Source: Rubrobacter sp.
GTDB lineage: Bacteria > Actinomycetota > Rubrobacteria > Rubrobacterales > Rubrobacteraceae
DNA: 11,268 bases
Direction of reading: 5' to 3'
Assembly: GCA_019247245.1 (NCBI GenBank)
Contig: JAFAPF010000502.1
Span: 1 to 11,268 of the forward strand
The notes beneath the pieces are model-generated. The model did not search any database and was not told where the DNA came from. It saw only the letters and a program-made list of their open reading frames with translations. Below are positions 8,729 through 11,268 of this stretch, piece by piece; position 1 is the first letter of the stretch; each line of letters opens with the position of its first letter. The translations under genes and the position numbers were made by a program.

Positions 8729-9486
8729 CGGGTATAGATGTTTTCTGTCTGTTTCCGGAGGCGGTTGATGCCGCAGTTCGCGTTGGGGTGGTTGGGCGTG
8801 CTATCGAGCGCGGGTTGGTGGCATTCCGCACATTTAACTTGCGAAAGTTTGCTCCTAAAGGGAGGATTGACGATGCCCCCTTCGGTGGAGGAGCAGGTAT
8901 GGTAGTAAGGGTAGACGTCGTTGCCGACGCTTTGGAAGAGGTATACGGGGTTCCGGCGCGAAAGGTTCGGGAAGAGCGGGTTGTGGTTGTCACGGAGCCC
9001 GGGGGCCGTAAGATCGAGCAGGAATACATCCGGGAGCTTGCGGCGGGGCTCTCTGTAGGCCGGGGCGTAACGATCATCTGCGGCCGATACGGTGGAATAG
9101 ACGAGCGGGTGCGCTTGGCACTTACGACAGAGGCGGTGTCCTTAGGCGACTTTGTGCTTTCTGGCGGTGAGATCTTGGCGTCAGCTCTTTCGGATGCCAT
9201 GATACGGCTATTGGATGGAGTGCTCGGAAACACCGAGAGCCTCGTTGGGGAGTCGTTCTCCGAGAAGGGCGTCGTGGGAGCCCCGCAGTACACACGACCT
9301 GCGGCGTGGAATGGAGAGGAGGCGCCGGCCGTGCTATTATCTGGCAATCACGCAGAGATCCACGCCTGGCGGGAAACAGAAGCCCGGACGAGGGCGGGAA
9401 CGTTGCGCGGAGCGGACAAGAAGCCCTACCTCACGTCCGAGGCCTCGAACGATACCCACGAGAGGAGACAAACACATGATCACTAA
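8725..9486 (+). CDS. trmD: tRNA (guanine-N1)-methyltransferase TrmD
   Basis: This knotted SPOUT-family enzyme makes m1G37 in tRNAs with G36-G37, preventing +1 frameshifts. It has 253 residues, a normal size. Family blocks are [12 protein letters not shown] (49-60), [11 protein letters not shown] (119-129), GDFVLSGGE (141-149), Arg161 matching E. coli Arg154, QYTRP (188-192) and [13 protein letters not shown] (204-216). Compared with E. coli and Bacillus sequences known to me, the usual CGRYEGIDER Glu (E116) is Gly123, the DSF Asp (D169) is Glu176, and the acidic residue after GLL (D177) is Gly185. These positions are reported to hold Mg2+ or act in proton transfer. The knot and tRNA-binding blocks are kept, so the protein is probably still a tRNA methyltransferase, but its mechanism may differ. 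It starts inside rimM (ATGA overlap) and ends 11 bases into rplS. Confidence 0.94.
   Translation: MTGIDVFCLFPEAVDAAVRVGVVGRAIERGLVAFRTFNLRKFAPKGRIDDAPFGGGAGMVVRVDVVADALEEVYGVPARKVREERVVVVTEPGGRKIEQEYIRELAAGLSVGRGVTIICGRYGGIDERVRLALTTEAVSLGDFVLSGGEILASALSDAMIRLLDGVLGNTESLVGESFSEKGVVGAPQYTRPAAWNGEEAPAVLLSGNHAEIHAWRETEARTRAGTLRGADKKPYLTSEASNDTHERRQTHDH
9461..9467 (+). promoter_or_regulatory. Ribosome binding site of rplS
   Basis: AGAGGAG lies eight bases before the ATG at 9476, inside the end of trmD. It gives L19 its own strong initiation and rejects the longer in-frame reading beginning at 9215. Confidence 0.8.
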
Positions 9487-9805
9487 CGATACGATAAGGG
9501 CGGATGGTATTACGCCGTTTAAACCAGGGGACACGGTGCGGGTCCAATATCGGGTTATAGAGGGCAATCGAGAACGCATCCAGAATTTTGAGGGCCTTTG
9601 TATCTCTCGTAAAGGTAGCGGCATCAACGAGACGTTTATAGTACGCAAGAACTCTTTTGGGGTCCCCGTAGAGCGTATATTCCCGCTATATTCGCCGAAG
9701 ATAGCAGGAATAGATGTGATTACGCGGGGTGATGTCCGGCGGGCAAAGCTCTACTACATTCGGGAGAAGGTCGGCAAGAAGGCCCGGGTCAAGAGAGCGA
9801 AGTAG
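9476..9805 (+). CDS. rplS: 50S ribosomal protein L19
   Basis: This structural protein sits at the 30S-50S interface of the ribosome. It has 109 residues, a normal size. The sequence follows the family closely: [20 protein letters not shown] (residues 15-34), then [32 protein letters not shown] and [20 protein letters not shown] near the end, with a basic tail. The ATG at 9476 overlaps the trmD stop by 11 bases, and the upstream ribosome-binding site is good. Unlike many bacteria, there is no signal-peptidase gene between trmD and rplS. rnhB follows after 26 bases. Confidence 0.98.
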   Translation: MITNDTIRADGITPFKPGDTVRVQYRVIEGNRERIQNFEGLCISRKGSGINETFIVRKNSFGVPVERIFPLYSPKIAGIDVITRGDVRRAKLYYIREKVGKKARVKRAK

Positions 9806-9831
9806 AAATTACAAGAACGCTGGTAGCCGTC

Positions 9832-10455
9832 TTGAACGGCATTCGCAGAGGATATCATTCGAAGAGCGACACCCTTTACGCCTTCGACGCTGCGTGGGTG
9901 ACGGAGCGTCGGGCCCCGCTTGCAGGAGCAGACGAGGTTGGGCGCGGTGCCTTGGCCGGTCCACTCCTTGCGGCGGCGGTCGTCTTGGGAGAGGTAGAGG
10001 TTCGGAGTATCGACGATTCGAAAGTTCTAGGGGTTAACTTGCGCGAAAAGGTATACATAGAGGTGCTAAAGGGTGCCAAGGCGGTCTGCCTCGTTGCTTT
10101 TCCGGCATGGTGGGTCGACCGCTACGGTGTGGGTGGTGCGAATAGGGAGGCGCTCTCACGTGTTCTGGAGGGCTTGCGTCCGTATTCTGGGTGCGGTTTG
10201 GCCGATGGGAACCTGACGCTCCGACCTGGGGTAGAGTGCTTGCCGCGAGCGGACAGTAAGAGCGCCGCGGTCGCGGCGGCGAGCGTGGTAGCGAAGGTCT
10301 TACGGGATGGGGCGATGCGCACGCTTGCTGCCGAGCATCCCAGGTATGGCTTCGAGCGGAACCGGGGATACGGGACACTGGAACACCGGCTTGCTCTGCG
10401 AGAGACTGGTCCGTGCCGGGTGCATCGTTTGAGCTACGCTGGGGTGAGTGACTGA
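9832..10455 (+). CDS. rnhB: Ribonuclease HII
   Basis: This metal-dependent nuclease cuts RNA in RNA-DNA hybrids and starts removal of single ribonucleotides from DNA. The reading from TTG gives 207 residues. The four acidic residues of the active site are visible: D34 and E35 in AGADEVGRGALAGP, D125 in LADGN, and D141 in RADSKS. Further family marks are IDDSKVLG (60-67), AAASVVAKVLRD (148-159), the YGFERNRGYGTLEH motif (172-185) and the closing HRLSY. Start choice is uncertain: TTG at 9832 is the first possible codon, has no clear Shine-Dalgarno, and preserves the family-like LYAFDAAWV; a GTG at 9898 is the alternative and would give 185 residues. It lies between rplS and a broken yraN, a common arrangement. 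Confidence 0.94.
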   Translation: MNGIRRGYHSKSDTLYAFDAAWVTERRAPLAGADEVGRGALAGPLLAAAVVLGEVEVRSIDDSKVLGVNLREKVYIEVLKGAKAVCLVAFPAWWVDRYGVGGANREALSRVLEGLRPYSGCGLADGNLTLRPGVECLPRADSKSAAVAAASVVAKVLRDGAMRTLAAEHPRYGFERNRGYGTLEHRLALRETGPCRVHRLSYAGVSD

Positions 10456-10718
10456 AGATACAACCGAACCGGCGGCATATTGGGGACCGGGGCGAGACTT
10501 TAGCGTTAGATTGTCTGTTAAACAAGGGAAAGACTCCATCGAACATAACCATCGGAAGCGTCTCGGACAGTTAGACTTCATCGTACGCAACGAGCGAGCA
10601 GACTCTTACGTTAAGTCATAACAGCGAGGAGAGAGTCAACCCCTGCGGCGTTACAAGCGTCGTAGAAGGCCAGTCATGGAGGATGGAGGCAATGAGCCGT
10701 CCCTGTGTAGCTGTGTAG
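10448..10718 (+). pseudogene. yraN: Broken YraN/UPF0102 endonuclease-like gene
   Basis: The N-terminal half of a UPF0102 (YraN) protein is visible from GTG at 10448, overlapping the rnhB stop by eight bases. The frame reads RDFSVRLSVKQGKDSIEHN then HRKRLGQLDFIVRN, which matches the family pattern of a 'GEdlAa.yL...G' helix followed by 'N.R...GEiDLI'. It then stops at TAA 10619-10621 after 57 residues, against about 115-120 in the family. The usual VEVK motif is not seen. Another frame downstream (about 10597-10718) shows NPCGVTS and WRMEAM, weakly like the 'P.eAVT..K' block, so the gene looks frameshifted as well as partly deleted. The usual Glu in GEID is Gln here. YraN commonly follows rnhB, which supports the identity. 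Function would be lost. A sequencing error alone would not easily explain several changes. Confidence 0.72.
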
Positions 10719-10838
10719 CTTAGAAGCACACCGTAATTCTCTACTATTGCCCTTTATTTGAATGAAGCTGGTTCGGCTAAGATTAAGGGCCTTTATGCTT
10801 GGTTAAGCAACGTTAGTTTATAGCGTGGGTAGGCGTGT
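10719..10838 (+). promoter_or_regulatory. Intergenic region likely holding the promoter of the last gene
   Basis: This stretch has no coding signal that I can support. It must carry the promoter if the last gene is transcribed on its own. A possible -35 is TTGAAT at 10758-10763 with a poor -10 GATTAA at 10781-10786, 17 bases apart. A 5-bp stem with TGCTT and AAGCA (10796-10809) follows and lacks a T-run, so it is not a convincing terminator for the upstream operon. Confidence 0.25.
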
Positions 10839-10845
10839 AAGGAGG
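10839..10845 (+). promoter_or_regulatory. Strong ribosome binding site of the secreted-protein gene
   Basis: AAGGAGG is a near-perfect Shine-Dalgarno seven bases before the ATG at 10853. It is the best site in the window and shows that translation should begin with the signal peptide, not at the GTG at 10825 that lies upstream in the frame of the mature part. Confidence 0.85.
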
Positions 10846-10852
10846 CTAGAGG

Positions 10853-11187
10853 ATGAAGAGGTTGATGTTGGCGGTGGCGATGCTAGCAGTGATGATGGTA
10901 GCTGCGCTCCCGCCATAGCACAGGTTGCTCAGGGGCTCTCTGAGAGTCGCATAACCAGTGGTAAGGCTTCGCCATCAGTTGCTATCAGCAACAAGGGTGA
11001 CAACGTCAGCCTATGCCCGAGCGTTCAGCAGGTTACTCAAACTGGCAACGTTGCCAACGGGCAGGGTGTCGCCCAGTACCAGACCAAGACTGCTGACGAA
11101 GACTTCTCTGGGAGCGAGATCACCGTGATCCCCGTAACTGTCTTTGAGTGCACCCAGATCATAGAGCAAGCGGTGGCTGCCAAGTAA
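10853..11187 (+). pseudogene. Small secreted protein of unknown function, frameshifted in the signal peptide
   Basis: From the ATG at 10853 the frame encodes MKRLMLAVAMLAVMMVAAL, a typical Sec signal peptide with a basic start and hydrophobic core, then meets TAG at 10916. Moving one base back at the CCC at 10909-10911 joins it to a second frame reading PAIAQVAQG, giving an Ala-Ile-Ala cleavage site and a mature protein of about 88 residues ending at TAA 11185-11187. The mature part is rich in Gln, Val, Ser, Thr and Asn, has two Cys (in LCPSVQQ and ECTQII), and contains TGNVANGQGVAQYQT. I do not recognise the family. One missing C would explain the break, by mutation or sequencing error. Programmed -1 slippage is less likely, since no standard slippery heptamer is present. 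A strong terminator follows 21 bases after the stop. Confidence 0.75.
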
Positions 11188-11208
11188 TAGGCAAGAAATT
11201 ATTACAAG

Positions 11209-11241
11209 AAAGGGCCGGAGTCTAACAGACCCGGCCCTTTT
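11209..11241 (+). terminator. Intrinsic (Rho-independent) terminator
   Basis: AAAGGGCCGG (11209-11218) pairs perfectly with CCGGCCCTTT (11231-11240). An inner GTC/GAC pair (11220-11222 with 11228-11230) closes a TAACA loop. The run of T at the 3' side is short (four, 11238-11241). It follows the secreted-protein gene and should end its transcript. The A-run on the left side might let it act from the other direction too. Confidence 0.9.
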
Positions 11242-11268
11242 CGTATCCTTTCGGTGGTTAGAGAAGTT

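Noticed and set aside
9215..9475. An upstream extension of L19 overlapping trmD
   Set aside because: The added residues are basic and unlike L19, while trmD is clearly coding here. The ribosome-binding site fixes the start at 9476.
10703..10718. Two tandem copies of CTGTGTAG, a possible repeat or phase-variable site
   Set aside because: Only two units, in decayed sequence after yraN, with no gene start nearby. Easily chance or a small duplication.
10825..10920. A longer in-frame reading of the last gene from GTG at 10825, giving an Arg/Asp/Gly-rich N-terminus
   Set aside because: This stretch is the signal-peptide DNA read in the wrong frame. The strong AAGGAGG is placed for the ATG at 10853 and sits inside this reading.

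Overview
The window is a conserved bacterial housekeeping block, all on the + strand. It runs fabF (partial) - rnc - smc - ftsY - ffh - rpsP - khpA - rimM - trmD - rplS - rnhB, then a decayed yraN and a small secreted-protein gene that carries a frameshift. Base composition looks moderately GC-rich (roughly 55-60% on lines I sampled). GTG and TTG starts are used, and isoleucine ATA codons are frequent. The gene order, the actinobacterial-looking SMC and FabF sequences, and the style of the last secreted protein suggest a deep-branching actinobacterium, possibly near Rubrobacterales. This is an inference, held at about even odds.

Layout. Bases 1-1845 hold the end of a fatty-acid elongation gene (FabF) and RNase III. 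A 103-base gap follows, then a tight cluster for chromosome organisation and protein targeting: SMC, the SRP receptor FtsY and the SRP GTPase Ffh, with gaps of 10 bases and 1 base. Bases 7728-10455 hold the ribosome and tRNA maturation cluster: S16, the KH protein KhpA, RimM, TrmD, L19 and RNase HII. Several of these genes overlap or nearly touch (rimM/trmD by 4 bases, trmD/rplS by 11), which points to co-transcription and translational coupling. From 10448 to 10718 is a broken UPF0102 (YraN) gene overlapping the end of rnhB. The last gene (10853-11187) has an excellent ribosome-binding site and signal peptide, but the signal peptide is one frame away from the mature part. A strong intrinsic terminator closes it at 11209-11241.

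How the genes work together. RimM and KhpA act in 30S assembly or RNA binding, with S16 and L19 as structural proteins. TrmD makes m1G37 in tRNA, Ffh/FtsY send nascent membrane proteins to the membrane, RNase III processes rRNA, and RNase HII removes ribonucleotides from DNA.

I see no undescribed multi-gene system, mobile element, CRISPR array or RNA gene. The points of interest lie inside familiar proteins and in the decaying 3' end. TrmD lacks acidic residues at two of three positions reported to hold Mg2+, and the third is Asp-to-Glu. SMC has lost the paired glycines of its hinge. Ffh has an FtsY-like P-loop and an altered segment near its C-terminal G-domain motif. YraN is broken, and the secreted protein is frameshifted.
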